From Spirochaetia bacterium (GTDB lineage Bacteria; Spirochaetota; Spirochaetia; DAHUYW01): 37,191 nt of DNA. Shown piece after piece: positions 6,974 through 14,853 of the stretch. Numbering within the stretch: the stretch's first letter is position 1; each line of letters starts with the position of its first letter. The stretch spans positions 1-37,191 of the forward strand of contig JASHNV010000113.1 of assembly GCA_030041455.1 (NCBI GenBank), read 5' to 3'. Both the position numbers and the translations under genes were made by a program. The notes under the pieces were generated by a model that was not told the origin of the DNA, did not search any database, and saw nothing but the letters and a program-made list of their open reading frames with translations.

Positions 6974-9208
6974 ATGAAACTACGAAGCGAATGGGTCGCG
7001 TTTCGGGGCGGAACGTGGACGGATCACATCGATGTTCGCGACTTCATCCAGCGCAACTATCAACCGTACGACGGCGACGAGGGCTTCTTGGCCGGCGCAA
7101 CGGGCAGAACCCGATCTCTGTGGGACCGCCTGCTCGATCTCATGAAGGTCGAGCGCGAGAAGGGGGTTCTCGACGCGGACACCGAGGTCGTATCGTCGAT
7201 CACCTCCCATCGGCCCGGTTACATCGACCGGGAGAAGGAGACGATCGTCGGGCTGCAGACCGAGCTTCCGCTGAAGCGAGCGCTCATGCCCTTCGGCGGC
7301 ATCAAGCTCGCCGGGAAGGCGCTTGAGTCGTACGGATACGCGATCTCCCCGAAGGTGGAGGAGATCTTCACGCGCTACCGGAAGACTCACAACGAGGGCG
7401 TTTTCGATCTCTACACCGAGGAGATCCGCAAGGCGCGCCATTCCGGCATCATCACGGGCCTTCCCGACGCCTACGGCCGCGGAAGGATCATCGGAGACTA
7501 CCGCAGGGTCGCGCTCTACGGGGTCGATCGGCTCATCGAGGACAAGAAGGCGCAAAAGGAGGCCGGCTCCGCCGCCGAGACCGTCTGGCAGAGACTCGCG
7601 GAGATCGACGAGCTCGCCGAGCAGATCAAGGCGCTCGGCGAGCTCAAGGAGATGGCGGCCTCCTACGGCTTCGACGTCGGCCGTCCGGCGGCGAGCGCCA
7701 AGGAAGCGGTCCAGTGGACCTATTTCGCCTTCCTCGCGGCGGTGAAGGAGCAGAACGGCGCCGCGATGTCGCTCGGCCGCGTCTCGACCTTCTTCGATAT
7801 CTACTTCGAGCGGGACTTGAAGGCCGGCGCGATCAGCGAGTCGGAGGCGCAGGAGCTCGTCGACCACTTCGTGATGAAGCTGCGCCTCGTGCGCTTCCTC
7901 CGCACCCCGGACTACAACGCGCTCTTCTCGGGCGACCCGACCTGGGTGACCGAGGCGATCGGCGGCGTGGGGACCGACGGTCGGCCGCTCGTCACGAAAA
8001 CGAGCTATCGATTCCTCAACACGCTGCGCACCCTCGGTCCGGCGCCCGAGCCGAACATGACGGTCCTCTGGTCGAAGGGGCTTCCCGAGCCGTTCAAGCG
8101 CTACTGCGCGGCGCTCTCGATCGACGCGAGCTCGATTCAGTACGAGAGCGACGACCTCATGCGCCCGATCTTCGGGGACGACTACGGCATCGCCTGCTGC
8201 GTCTCGGCCATGCGCCTGGGCAAGCAGATGCAGTTCTTCGGCGCGCGCTCGAACCTCGCGAAGGCGCTCCTCTACGCGATCAACGGCGGCCGCGACGAGA
8301 TCAGCGGCATCCAGGTGGGGCCGGAGTTCGCGCCGGTGACCTCCGACGTCCTGGACTACGAGGAGGTCATGCGCCGCTTCGATCAGACCCTCGATTGGCT
8401 CGCCCGCATCTACGTGGAGGCGCTGAACGACATCCACGCCATGCATGACCGCTACTGCTACGAGCGGCTGCAGATGGCGCTCCATGACCGCGAGATCCTG
8501 AGGACGCTCGCGTGCGGCATCGCGGGACTCTCGGTGGTGGCCGACTCGCTGTCCGCCATCAAGCACGCGAAAGTGACGGCGATCCGCGACGAAAGGGGCT
8601 TGGCGGTCGACTTCCGTATCGACGGAGAGTACCCCGCCTTCGGCAACAACGACGAGCGGGTTGACGCGATCGCGCGCGACGTGCTCGAGAGGTTCATCAC
8701 GAAGCTCCGCCGCCAGCGCACCTATCGGGGATCGGTGCCGACCGTTTCGATCCTCACCATCACGTCGAACGTGGTCTACGGCAAGATGACCGGAACCACC
8801 CCGGACGGCCGCAGGAAGGGCGAGCCGTTCGCGCCCGGGGCGAACCCGATGCACGGACGCGACAAGAACGGCGCGGTCGCTTCGATGGAATCCGTCGCGA
8901 AGCTTCCCTACCGTCTCGCCCTCGACGGGATCTCCTACACGTTCTCGATCGTCCCGGGCGCGCTCGGGCGGTCCCGCGACGAGCGCACGTCGAACCTCGT
9001 GGCGCTGCTCGAGGGGTACTTCAAGGACGGCGGCCACCACATCAACGTGAACGTCTTCGACAAGGAGACGCTCCTCGACGCGATGGACCATCCGGAGAAG
9101 TACCCGCAGCTCACGATCCGGGTCTCCGGCTACGCGGTCAACTTCATCAAGCTCACCCGGGAGCAGCAGCTTGAGGTGATCCACCGCACCTTCCATCAGC
9201 GGTTCTAG
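6974..9208 (+). CDS. pflB: Pyruvate formate-lyase (formate C-acetyltransferase)
   Basis: This glycyl-radical enzyme converts pyruvate and CoA to acetyl-CoA and formate in the cytoplasm under anaerobic conditions. The 744 residues compare with about 760 in E. coli PflB. The catalytic Cys pair is present in [15 protein letters not shown] (C408-C409), which separates true PFL from the diol- and glycerol-dehydratase-type relatives. The radical glycine lies in [11 protein letters not shown] (G719) near the C-terminus, as in PflB. Other landmarks are [36 protein letters not shown] and [23 protein letters not shown] perfect AGGAGG precedes the ATG. The activase gene follows after 10 nt. No focA formate channel is adjacent. 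Confidence 0.97.
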   Translation: MKLRSEWVAFRGGTWTDHIDVRDFIQRNYQPYDGDEGFLAGATGRTRSLWDRLLDLMKVEREKGVLDADTEVVSSITSHRPGYIDREKETIVGLQTELPLKRALMPFGGIKLAGKALESYGYAISPKVEEIFTRYRKTHNEGVFDLYTEEIRKARHSGIITGLPDAYGRGRIIGDYRRVALYGVDRLIEDKKAQKEAGSAAETVWQRLAEIDELAEQIKALGELKEMAASYGFDVGRPAASAKEAVQWTYFAFLAAVKEQNGAAMSLGRVSTFFDIYFERDLKAGAISESEAQELVDHFVMKLRLVRFLRTPDYNALFSGDPTWVTEAIGGVGTDGRPLVTKTSYRFLNTLRTLGPAPEPNMTVLWSKGLPEPFKRYCAALSIDASSIQYESDDLMRPIFGDDYGIACCVSAMRLGKQMQFFGARSNLAKALLYAINGGRDEISGIQVGPEFAPVTSDVLDYEEVMRRFDQTLDWLARIYVEALNDIHAMHDRYCYERLQMALHDREILRTLACGIAGLSVVADSLSAIKHAKVTAIRDERGLAVDFRIDGEYPAFGNNDERVDAIARDVLERFITKLRRQRTYRGSVPTVSILTITSNVVYGKMTGTTPDGRRKGEPFAPGANPMHGRDKNGAVASMESVAKLPYRLALDGISYTFSIVPGALGRSRDERTSNLVALLEGYFKDGGHHINVNVFDKETLLDAMDHPEKYPQLTIRVSGYAVNFIKLTREQQLEVIHRTFHQRF

Positions 9209-9218
9209 GGGGCGTTCC

Positions 9219-9965
9219 ATGGACACGGTAGGCAGGATCCATTCCTTCGAAAGCTGCGGCACGCTCGACGGCCCGGGTCTGCGCTTCGTGATCTTCTTCC
9301 AAGGCTGCTCGCTTCGCTGCAAGTTCTGCCACAATCCGGACACGTGGAATCCGAACGGCGGGCGGGAGTACACGGTCGACGAGATCCTCGACGAGGCGGA
9401 AAAGTACCGCTCCTACATGGAGGCCTCAGGCGGCGGGATAACCGCCACCGGAGGCGAGCCGCTCTACCAGGCGGATTTCGTGGCGGCGCTCTTCCGGAGC
9501 GCCCACGAGCGTGGCTTCCACACCACCCTCGACACGGCGGGGTACTCCGCCCGCGCGGAGGAGGCGCTCCTCCATACCGACCTCGTGATGTTCTGCCTCA
9601 AGGCCTACGACCCCGTCGCCTTCAAGCGGGTCGCGGGAGGCTCGGTCGAGCTCCCGCTCGCCTTCGCCGAGCAGCTCGCCCGGCTCGGCAAGCGGACATG
9701 GCTTCGCTACGTGCTCGTTCCCGGGCTGACCGACGACCCGCAGGAGATCGGGGCGGTCGCCCGGTACGCCGCGTCGCTCGGGGTCGTCGAGAAGGTCCAG
9801 GTCCTGCCCTTCCACAAGATGGGAGAGTTCAAGTGGGAGAGCCTCGGCTACCCGTACACCCTCAAGGAGGTGGATCCGCCGGATGACGCGATGATTGCCC
9901 GGACGGAGGCGTTGTTCCGCGAGGCGTTCGCGCGACATCCCGTGCGCATCGAGAGCTCCCGATAG
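9219..9965 (+). CDS. pflA: Pyruvate formate-lyase-activating enzyme (radical SAM)
   Basis: The 248-residue protein generates the glycyl radical on PflB using S-adenosylmethionine and a 4Fe-4S cluster. The CX3CX2C cluster motif is seen at C30, C34 and C37 (QGCSLRCKFCHNPDTW), followed by the radical-SAM GGEP segment (TATGGEPLYQ). The start (HSFESCGTLDGPGLRFVIFFQGC) and the end of the barrel (VLPFHKMGEFKWESLGYPYTLKEV) match PflA rather than other glycyl-radical activases, and there is no extra ferredoxin insert. It begins 10 nt after pflB and is followed by a strong terminator, so the two form a bicistronic unit. Confidence 0.97.
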   Translation: MDTVGRIHSFESCGTLDGPGLRFVIFFQGCSLRCKFCHNPDTWNPNGGREYTVDEILDEAEKYRSYMEASGGGITATGGEPLYQADFVAALFRSAHERGFHTTLDTAGYSARAEEALLHTDLVMFCLKAYDPVAFKRVAGGSVELPLAFAEQLARLGKRTWLRYVLVPGLTDDPQEIGAVARYAASLGVVEKVQVLPFHKMGEFKWESLGYPYTLKEVDPPDDAMIARTEALFREAFARHPVRIESSR

Positions 9966-10011
9966 CTCGAGCCGGATGCCGGCGGCCTCCCAACCGCGCG
10001 AGAAGAGGGAC

Positions 10012-10076
10012 GAGCTCGCGGCGCGCACGGGGACCGGCAAGGAATCCCCGTGAAGAGCGCCGCGAGCTCTTTTTTT
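10012..10076 (+). terminator. Strong nested-hairpin terminator of pflBA
   Basis: A perfect 13-bp stem (GAGCTCGCGGCGC at 10012-10024, complement at 10057-10069) is followed directly by seven T (10070-10076). Inside its loop is a second perfect 7-bp stem (ACGGGGA 10027-10033, TCCCCGT 10045-10051), giving one long coaxial two-stem hairpin. It begins 47 bp after the pflA stop. Confidence 0.92.
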
Positions 10077-10754
10077 CGCCGAACGGGATTCGCGGGAGGC
10101 ATGGACGCCACCGTCGTCGATCCCCACGTCCCGTTTGACGAAGCGCTGGAGGTGACGGACGACGGGCAACGAGATCGTCAATGTCCATGAAGCGGAGGCT
10201 CGACTCACCGCGTCCCGGGAACTCGCGTAAGGCGGGCGAGGAAATTGTCCTGGCACGAGCGGGCGGACCCCATGCTCGATGCGTCCCGCCGATCGCGCCG
10301 AAGGAGCCGGTGGCCCCTGGCATCCCGAAGAGCTTCCCGACTCGCGCTTCAAGCCGCTTGCCCGGGACGAGCTTGAGCTCCTCTATGGCGCGGTTGCAGC
10401 CCGAAGGCTTTTCGCGGAGCCTGAGCGCCGCTCCGCGACCCGACGACCCCGGGACATTGCCGCCACGCAACGCATCGGGACGTTTCCGAACGGCGGCAGG
10501 ATCGTGGCGCGCGGGTCGAACTCACGGTCCCCTGCGCGATCGGAGAGCTACCAGGATCAGGATCCGCGCCCGCCCGGGGTATCGACGCTGAAATTCTCCG
10601 GGCCCAGCCGTCGTCCGGAGCGCGCGGAGGGCTCGCCCGCCCCCATGAAGCGGGTCGAGCTCCGGCTCCCGACAAGGCGCGCCGACCGCTCCGCTCCGGT
10701 GAGCCGCCCTCAGGCGCTCCCGGCCTCTCCTCTCGCGGCGTCCGCGCCGGAACC
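10077..10754. other. 678-bp region without a supported gene
   Basis: Between the pfl terminator and the DJ-1/PfpI gene, open frames run on both strands because of the high GC content, but their translations are Arg/Pro/Ser-rich and lack recognisable domains, signals or ribosome binding sites. I see no tRNA, transposon end or long repeat. It may be the eroded remains of a gene, but nothing is identifiable. Confidence 0.5.
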
Positions 10755-11453
10755 TCAAGGAGGCGCCGGATGTTCGGCGCGCCGCAACGCTTCGGCCGCG
10801 CGTTCGACCGCGGCGCGGCGCTCCTTCATGAGCGGCGCGAGCTTCGCGACGAGCGCTTCCCGCACGCGCCGAGGAGCGGTCTCGGGGCTGCCCGCGTCGA
10901 AGGGCGGCTCGGGGGCGTACTCGAGATTCAGCTGGATCGTCTGCGCGGCCTCCGCGCCTGCGAGCTCCTCGATGAGCGCGAGGGCGAAATCGATGCCCGC
11001 CGTCACACCGCCCCCGGTGACGATGTTGCCGTCGCGGACGACTCTGGCCGCATCGGGGATCGCGCCGAAGCTTGAAAGGAGCTCTCGCCACGCCCAATGG
11101 CAGGCGGCTCTCCTTCCCCGAAGCAGGCCTGCGGCCCCGAGGATGAGCGAGCCGGTGCAGACCGAAGTGATCCAGCGGGCGGTGGACGCGAGGCGTCGGA
11201 CGCCCGTCAAGAAGGCCGCGTTCTCCATGGCGTTGACGCACCCGCCGCCCCCCGGAACGCAGAGGACGTCGCAGCGGTCGATCGTCTCCAGATTCGCAAG
11301 CGCGGAGAACACGAGGCCGTCCGCCGGGACGTCGGCCGCGCCGACCGAGGCGACGATCACGTGAGTCTCGGGAAGGCGGCTGAAGAACTGGTGCGGCCCG
11401 GTGAAGTCGAGATGCGTGACCCCGGGGTAGACGGGAAATACGATGGTCGTCAT
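10755..11453 (-). CDS. DJ-1/PfpI family protein, isonitrile-hydratase-like
   Basis: The 232-residue cytoplasmic protein has the DJ-1/PfpI fold as found in isonitrile hydratase (InhA)-type proteins. Landmarks are FPVYPGVTHLDFTGPHQFFS with an acidic residue near the active site, the CVPGGGG turn, and the nucleophile elbow WITSVCTGSLILGAAGLLRGRRAACHWAW holding the catalytic Cys and downstream His. Then follow VVRDGNIVTGGGVTAGIDFALALIEEL, typical of the GlxA/InhA branch. ATG 11453 has AAGGAG about 9 nt upstream. It is divergently transcribed from a GlxA-type regulator that carries the same domain, so the regulator probably controls it and may sense a related compound. The C-terminal 40 residues are Ala/Arg-rich and slightly longer than usual. 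The substrate is unknown. Confidence 0.88.
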   Translation of the reverse strand: MTTIVFPVYPGVTHLDFTGPHQFFSRLPETHVIVASVGAADVPADGLVFSALANLETIDRCDVLCVPGGGGCVNAMENAAFLTGVRRLASTARWITSVCTGSLILGAAGLLRGRRAACHWAWRELLSSFGAIPDAARVVRDGNIVTGGGVTAGIDFALALIEELAGAEAAQTIQLNLEYAPEPPFDAGSPETAPRRVREALVAKLAPLMKERRAAVERAAEALRRAEHPAPP

Positions 11454-11470
11454 ACGGAGATCTCCTTGCC

Positions 11471-11499
11471 TTGACACCCACAAGGTAGCTCATTATGGT
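11471..11499 (+). promoter_or_regulatory. Promoter of the GlxA-type regulator
   Basis: A consensus -35 box TTGACA (11471-11476), a 17-bp spacer and TATGGT (11494-11499) face the regulator gene. On the opposite strand a CATAAT sequence (11492-11497) overlaps and could be the -10 box for the divergent DJ-1/PfpI gene, so the two promoters may share DNA. Confidence 0.6.
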
Positions 11500-11500
11500 G

Positions 11501-11516
11501 ATGTCCGAAAGGACAT
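11501..11516. promoter_or_regulatory. Palindromic operator or hairpin in the divergent promoter region
   Basis: A perfect inverted repeat ATGTCC-GAAA-GGACAT lies just downstream of the regulator -10 box, around the expected transcription start. As DNA it would be a good repressor or activator site between the two divergent genes. As RNA it would be a 6-bp stem with a GAAA tetraloop, followed by five T. Confidence 0.55.
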
Positions 11517-11535
11517 TTTTCCCTCGAATAACGTC

Positions 11536-12492
11536 ATGACCAGGCGAATCGGTTTCTTCATCTTTGCCGACTTTCAGCTCCTCGACCTGACCGGTCCTCT
11601 TGCCGCCTTCCATGTCGCGAGTCAGGTCGCCGGCACCGAGCCCTATGCCCTCCATGTCCTTTCCGCCAAGGGCGGCCTCGTCGCGAGCACCGCGGGCCTT
11701 CGGGTCCCTTCCGAGCGGGCCGGGCTCCGCGCGCTCGACACGCTTCTCGTTGCCGGGGGGAGCGGCTCGCGCGCCGTGGCCAAGGATCCCAGGCGCCTCG
11801 AACTCGTCCGGGCCCTTGCCGCGCGCTCCCGCCGCGCGGCAAGCGTCTGCACGGGCGCCTTTATCCTCGCCGCCGCCGGCCTCCTCGACGGACGCCGCGC
11901 CACGACCCACTGGCGCGCGGCGGCGTCGCTCCAGCGGGACTACCCTCGGGTCAAAGTCGAAGGCGAGCGGATCTTCGTGAAGGACGGTTCCCTGTGGACC
12001 TCAGCCGGCATCACCGCGGGGATCGATCTCGCCCTTGCCCTCATCGAGGAGGATCTCGGGAGCGAGGTGTCCAGGGCGGCGGCGCAGGAGCTCGTCGTCT
12101 ATCACCGCCGTCCCGGCGGCCAGTCGCAGTTCTCCGCCATGCAGGAGCTCGAGCCGGAATCGGACCCGATGCGTCTTGCGCTCGCGTTTGCCCGGGGACA
12201 TCTCTCGGAGGCGCTCACCGTCGAGCGCCTCGCGGCGGCGGCCCGTCTGAGCGAGCGGCAGTTCGGCCGCGTGTTCAGGAGAGAGACCGGCGAGACACCG
12301 GGGAAAGCAGTCGAGCGCCTGCGGGTCGAGGCGGCTCGCCTGCTCATCGAGGAGTCGTCGGAACCGATCGAGTCGATCGCCTCCTCGGTGGGCTTCCGAG
12401 ATCCCGAGCGGATGAGGCGCGCCTTCCTGCGGCGCATCGGACAGCCGCCCCAGGCGCTCAGGCGGAGCGCGCGTCAGTCGAAGCGAGTCTGA
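11536..12492 (+). CDS. GlxA-family AraC-type regulator with DJ-1/PfpI sensor domain
   Basis: The 318-residue protein fuses an N-terminal DJ-1/PfpI-like domain (about 1-190: GFFIFADFQLLDLTGPLAAF, LLVAGGSGS, AASVCTGAFILAAAGLLDGRRATTHW) to a C-terminal AraC-type double helix-turn-helix (about 215-310: LTVERLAAAARLSERQFGRVFRRETGETPGKAVERLRVEAA, then IASSVGFRDPERMRRAFLRRIGQPPQ). Family members are transcription regulators whose DJ-1-like domain binds small nitrogenous compounds; the Cys in SVCTGA is retained. ATG 11536 is preferred because it starts the DJ-1 fold (MTRRIGFFIF); in-frame upstream codons run through the predicted promoter and palindrome. It probably controls the divergent DJ-1/PfpI gene and itself. 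Confidence 0.9.
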   Translation: MTRRIGFFIFADFQLLDLTGPLAAFHVASQVAGTEPYALHVLSAKGGLVASTAGLRVPSERAGLRALDTLLVAGGSGSRAVAKDPRRLELVRALAARSRRAASVCTGAFILAAAGLLDGRRATTHWRAAASLQRDYPRVKVEGERIFVKDGSLWTSAGITAGIDLALALIEEDLGSEVSRAAAQELVVYHRRPGGQSQFSAMQELEPESDPMRLALAFARGHLSEALTVERLAAAARLSERQFGRVFRRETGETPGKAVERLRVEAARLLIEESSEPIESIASSVGFRDPERMRRAFLRRIGQPPQALRRSARQSKRV

Positions 12493-12497
12493 GGCCC

Positions 12498-12513
12498 CCG
12501 GTCCAAGGACCGG
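12498..12513. other. Short palindrome between convergent genes
   Basis: CCGGTCC-AA-GGACCGG is a perfect inverted repeat 5 bp after the GlxA-type regulator and 54 bp from the 3' end of the carbonic anhydrase gene on the other strand. It could act as a two-way terminator, but there is no T-run on either side. Confidence 0.35.
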
Positions 12514-12567
12514 TCTGCGGCGCGGTGTCGACGAGCGCGCCGATCCCGCGCGGCAGGCTCAGACAAG

Positions 12568-13209
12568 CTACTCGAGGTGGTAGAGCTCGCGGATACCCCG
12601 CAGCTTCTCGTCGAAGTCGACCCGCAGATCGTTCAAGAGACCGCTCTGGATGTCGAAGACCCACCCGTGAACCGTCAGGCGCCTTTGCCGGGCGGCGATC
12701 TGCACGTCGGCGACCTTCAGGACGTTGACGCATTGCTCCTCCACGTTGAGCTCCACGAGACGCCGGTAGCGCTCTTCCTCTCCACCGATCCCGGCGAGCT
12801 CCTCGCGGTGCAGCCGAAAGACGTCCCTGATGTTCCTGAGCCACGGGTTGAGGAGGCCCATGTCCTTTGACTCGAGGGCGGCTTTCACCCCGCCGCAGAA
12901 GTAGTGACCGCACACCACGACGTGCTTGACGCGGAGGACAGCGACCGCGTACTGGATAACCGTCATGGCGCTCAGGTCGAGGTTGGACACCATGTTGGCG
13001 ATGTTGCGGTGAACGAAGGCCGCGCCCGGGCCGACCCCCATGAGCTCCTCGGCGCTCACCCTGCTGTCGGAGCAGCCGATGTAGAGAATTTCCGGGCTCT
13101 GGCCCTGCGAGAGATTCCTGAAGTAGGTGGGGTCGGCCTCGATCTTTTTCCTTGCCCAATCCCGGTTGTTGCGAAAGATGCCTTCCATGTCCATGGACAA
13201 ACCGTACAC
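12568..13209 (-). CDS. Beta-class carbonic anhydrase
   Basis: The 213-residue cytoplasmic zinc enzyme interconverts CO2 and bicarbonate. The zinc ligands and catalytic dyad are seen in IGCSDSRVSAEEL (C46, D48, R50) and CGHYFCGGVKAAL (H102, C105); HRNIANMV and the C-terminal VHGWVFDIQSGLL are also typical of the beta class. The longest frame starts at GTG 13209, with GGAAGG about 9 nt upstream; ATG 13194 or 13188 are alternatives without a visible ribosome binding site. Length is normal for the family. It is convergent with the GlxA regulator and divergent from a MarR remnant. In a fermentative cell it would supply bicarbonate for carboxylations. Confidence 0.95.
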   Translation of the reverse strand: MYGLSMDMEGIFRNNRDWARKKIEADPTYFRNLSQGQSPEILYIGCSDSRVSAEELMGVGPGAAFVHRNIANMVSNLDLSAMTVIQYAVAVLRVKHVVVCGHYFCGGVKAALESKDMGLLNPWLRNIRDVFRLHREELAGIGGEEERYRRLVELNVEEQCVNVLKVADVQIAARQRRLTVHGWVFDIQSGLLNDLRVDFDEKLRGIRELYHLE

Positions 13210-13274
13210 GAGTTCCGACCTTCCCGCTATCCCGCCCGAGCGGCTCGATCGTCCCGGCCCGACAACAAAAGGAG

Positions 13275-13448
13275 GTGCCGTTCCGGCTGACGCCCCTCGG
13301 AAAGGAGCTCTTCGAGGTCCGCCGCGCTTTCGATCGCACCATGGAGGCGGGGTTCGTTCGTTTTCTCAGGCGCTACGACGCGGAAGGCCTGCGCTTCATC
13401 GCGAGGGTGCTCCGGGATCTCGCCGAGGCTTCGTTCCGGGGTCCCTGA
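13275..13448 (+). pseudogene. MarR-type regulator, C-terminal remnant
   Basis: A 57-codon stretch reads FRLTPLGKELFEVRRAFDRT, MEAGFVRFLRRYDAEGLRFI, ARVLRDLAEASF. This is the end of a MarR-family winged helix (the L-T-P/x-G-K-E-L after the wing) plus the C-terminal dimerisation helix with its E-G-L-R-x-I-x-R-V-L-R-D-L pattern. The N-terminal dimer helix and recognition helix are absent; the upstream codons to 13152 run into the carbonic anhydrase gene on the other strand and look random. GGAGG stands directly against the GTG at 13275, too close to serve as its ribosome binding site. I read it as a gene remnant without DNA-binding ability. Confidence 0.5.
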
Positions 13449-13502
13449 GTCCGGGCCCCTTCCGCGTGAAGGGAGGCCCGCTCCGAATGCCGCCGCCGGA
13501 GC

Positions 13503-14009
13503 TCAGGGGGCGGGGCGCAGGATCTTGTCGTAGCAGTTGAAGACCCGCGGGCGGCCCGGGAAATGGACTTCCCCGACGAAGCGGTAGCCCTCTTTGCGGA
13601 AGAGCGCGTTCATCGGTCCGTTCAGCGAGTAGGTGTCCGACCTCAGGTAACCGGTCCCCTCCTCGAAGGCGACCTCCTCGGCGAAGCGCATGAGCCCGGA
13701 GGCTACGCCCCTGCCGCGCATGGTCGCGTCCACCGCCATACGGTGAAGCACCGTCGCGCGGCGCTCCGCGGACCAGACGAGCGACCGGTAGGCTTCGTGC
13801 TCGCGGCCGTTCACGCAGAGGAATCCCGCGAGCCTCCCCTCGGTTTCGTGGACGAAGAGCTCTCGGCGCCGGATGTCCGCGAGAAAATCGGCGGCGCTCG
13901 GATAGGCTTCGCTCCACTGATCGCTTCCCTCCGCGCGCATCTCCCGGATGACCTCCTCGATGATGCGCATGACCTCTCCGATATCCGTTTCCACCGCCCG
14001 CCGAATCAC
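13503..14009 (-). CDS. GNAT-family N-acetyltransferase
   Basis: The 168-residue protein has the GNAT fold: IRRAVETDIGEVMRIIEEVI at the start, a central strand LFVHETEGRLAGFLCVNG, and the acetyl-CoA loop VLHRMAVDATMRGRGVASGLMRFAEEVA with the R-x-x-G-x-G/A motif. The final segment (LRSDTYSLNGPMNALFRKEGYRFVGEVHFPG, FNCYDKIL) resembles amino-acid or small-metabolite acetyltransferases. GTG 14009 has AAGGAG 7 nt upstream. The acceptor substrate cannot be predicted. It is divergent from the PadR efflux operon. Confidence 0.9.
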   Translation of the reverse strand: MIRRAVETDIGEVMRIIEEVIREMRAEGSDQWSEAYPSAADFLADIRRRELFVHETEGRLAGFLCVNGREHEAYRSLVWSAERRATVLHRMAVDATMRGRGVASGLMRFAEEVAFEEGTGYLRSDTYSLNGPMNALFRKEGYRFVGEVHFPGRPRVFNCYDKILRPAP

Positions 14010-14183
14010 CGCGCGCTCCTTGTAGCGGAAGCGGCCGGCCTCCGCCGGGCTCTAGGAGAGCAAAGCGCTTGGCTCCGGTCAAGCCGTCGCGACGTCAGGG
14101 CTCGACGAGGCGATCCGCGCGGGACGGAGGCGACGGCTCCGGAAGCGCGTAAGAGCCGGGCCGTTCTCACGCCGAGGAAAAGC

Positions 14184-14216
14184 TTGACAGGCACCGCTAT
14201 CTATGATAATTTATCA
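14184..14216 (+). promoter_or_regulatory. Promoter and palindromic operator of the PadR-efflux operon
   Basis: TTGACA (14184-14189) is followed by GATAAT at 15-bp spacing (14205-14210) or TAATTT at 17-bp spacing (14207-14212). A perfect 13-nt palindrome TGATAA-T-TTATCA (14204-14216) covers the -10 region, the natural site for autorepression by the PadR protein encoded 68 bp downstream. The surrounding DNA is strikingly AT-rich against the local background. Confidence 0.65.
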
Positions 14217-14283
14217 AAATCATTTTTTCAAAGGATGCGCAGGCGAGCCCGCCTGAGTCGCTCGCGAAGGATCGTAGGAACTC

Positions 14284-14853
14284 ATGGTAGCGGATATCGT
14301 CATCCTCGGGCTTCTCAAGCTCGGGCCCAAGCACGGCTACGAGATCAAAAAGACGGCCGAACAGTTTTTCGCCCGCAAGCTTCGGATGAACACCAATTTG
14401 CTCTACCCGGCGCTTCACCGCCTGGAGGAGGCGAATGCCGTCGAGCGGGAGGTCCGGGCGCAGCGGGGAAAGCCGACCAAGCACGTCTACCGCGTCACCC
14501 CGGAAGGCGAGCGGCTCCTCGTGAGGCTCATCGAGGATTTCGGCGAGGCGGACGCGGCGAAGGAGGAGGAGTTTCTCGTGCGGCTTGCTGCGTTCGACTT
14601 CCTCACCCAGCGCCAGCGTCAGCGGATTCTCGACCAACGGAGGCTGTCGCTGAAGCGGAAGCTCGTCTCCATCGGGGAGAAGAGCGCCGCCTTCGAGCGG
14701 GATTTCGCCTCGCCGTGGATCCGTCACATCACGAGCTTCGCGGAGCGGCATGTCGTCGAGGAGCTTCGGTGGATCGACGGGCTTGAGAGCGTGTCCGTGA
14801 CCGGCGAGGCGAAGCAGGGGCGCTCGCGCCCGCTCAGCGAGGCGCGGGCATGA
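14284..14853 (+). CDS. PadR-family transcriptional repressor
   Basis: The 189-residue protein has the PadR winged helix at its start (VADIVILGLLKLGPKHGYEIKK, MNTNLLYPALHRLEEANAVERE, KPTKHVYRVTPEGERLL) and a helical C-terminal dimerisation domain (about 95-175, FLVRLAAFDFLTQRQRQRIL, ERHVVEELRWIDGLES). PadR proteins repress efflux or detoxification operons until they bind a hydrophobic compound. It is the first gene of the operon, overlaps the MFS gene by ATGA, and has a palindrome over its own promoter, so autoregulation with drug induction is the likely mode. Confidence 0.93.
   Translation: MVADIVILGLLKLGPKHGYEIKKTAEQFFARKLRMNTNLLYPALHRLEEANAVEREVRAQRGKPTKHVYRVTPEGERLLVRLIEDFGEADAAKEEEFLVRLAAFDFLTQRQRQRILDQRRLSLKRKLVSIGEKSAAFERDFASPWIRHITSFAERHVVEELRWIDGLESVSVTGEAKQGRSRPLSEARA

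Noticed and set aside
6980-9373. A 797-codon minus-strand frame opposite pflB
   Set aside because: Low-complexity, charged product without domains, fully antisense to an unmistakable pyruvate formate-lyase.
10279-11364. A 361-codon plus-strand frame over the gap and the DJ-1/PfpI gene
   Set aside because: Ser/Arg/Pro-rich, no domain or ribosome binding site; most of it is antisense to the DJ-1/PfpI gene.
10522-11910. A 462-codon minus-strand frame spanning the divergent promoter region
   Set aside because: Crosses the promoter and both real genes in the wrong frames; composition typical of GC-rich noise.
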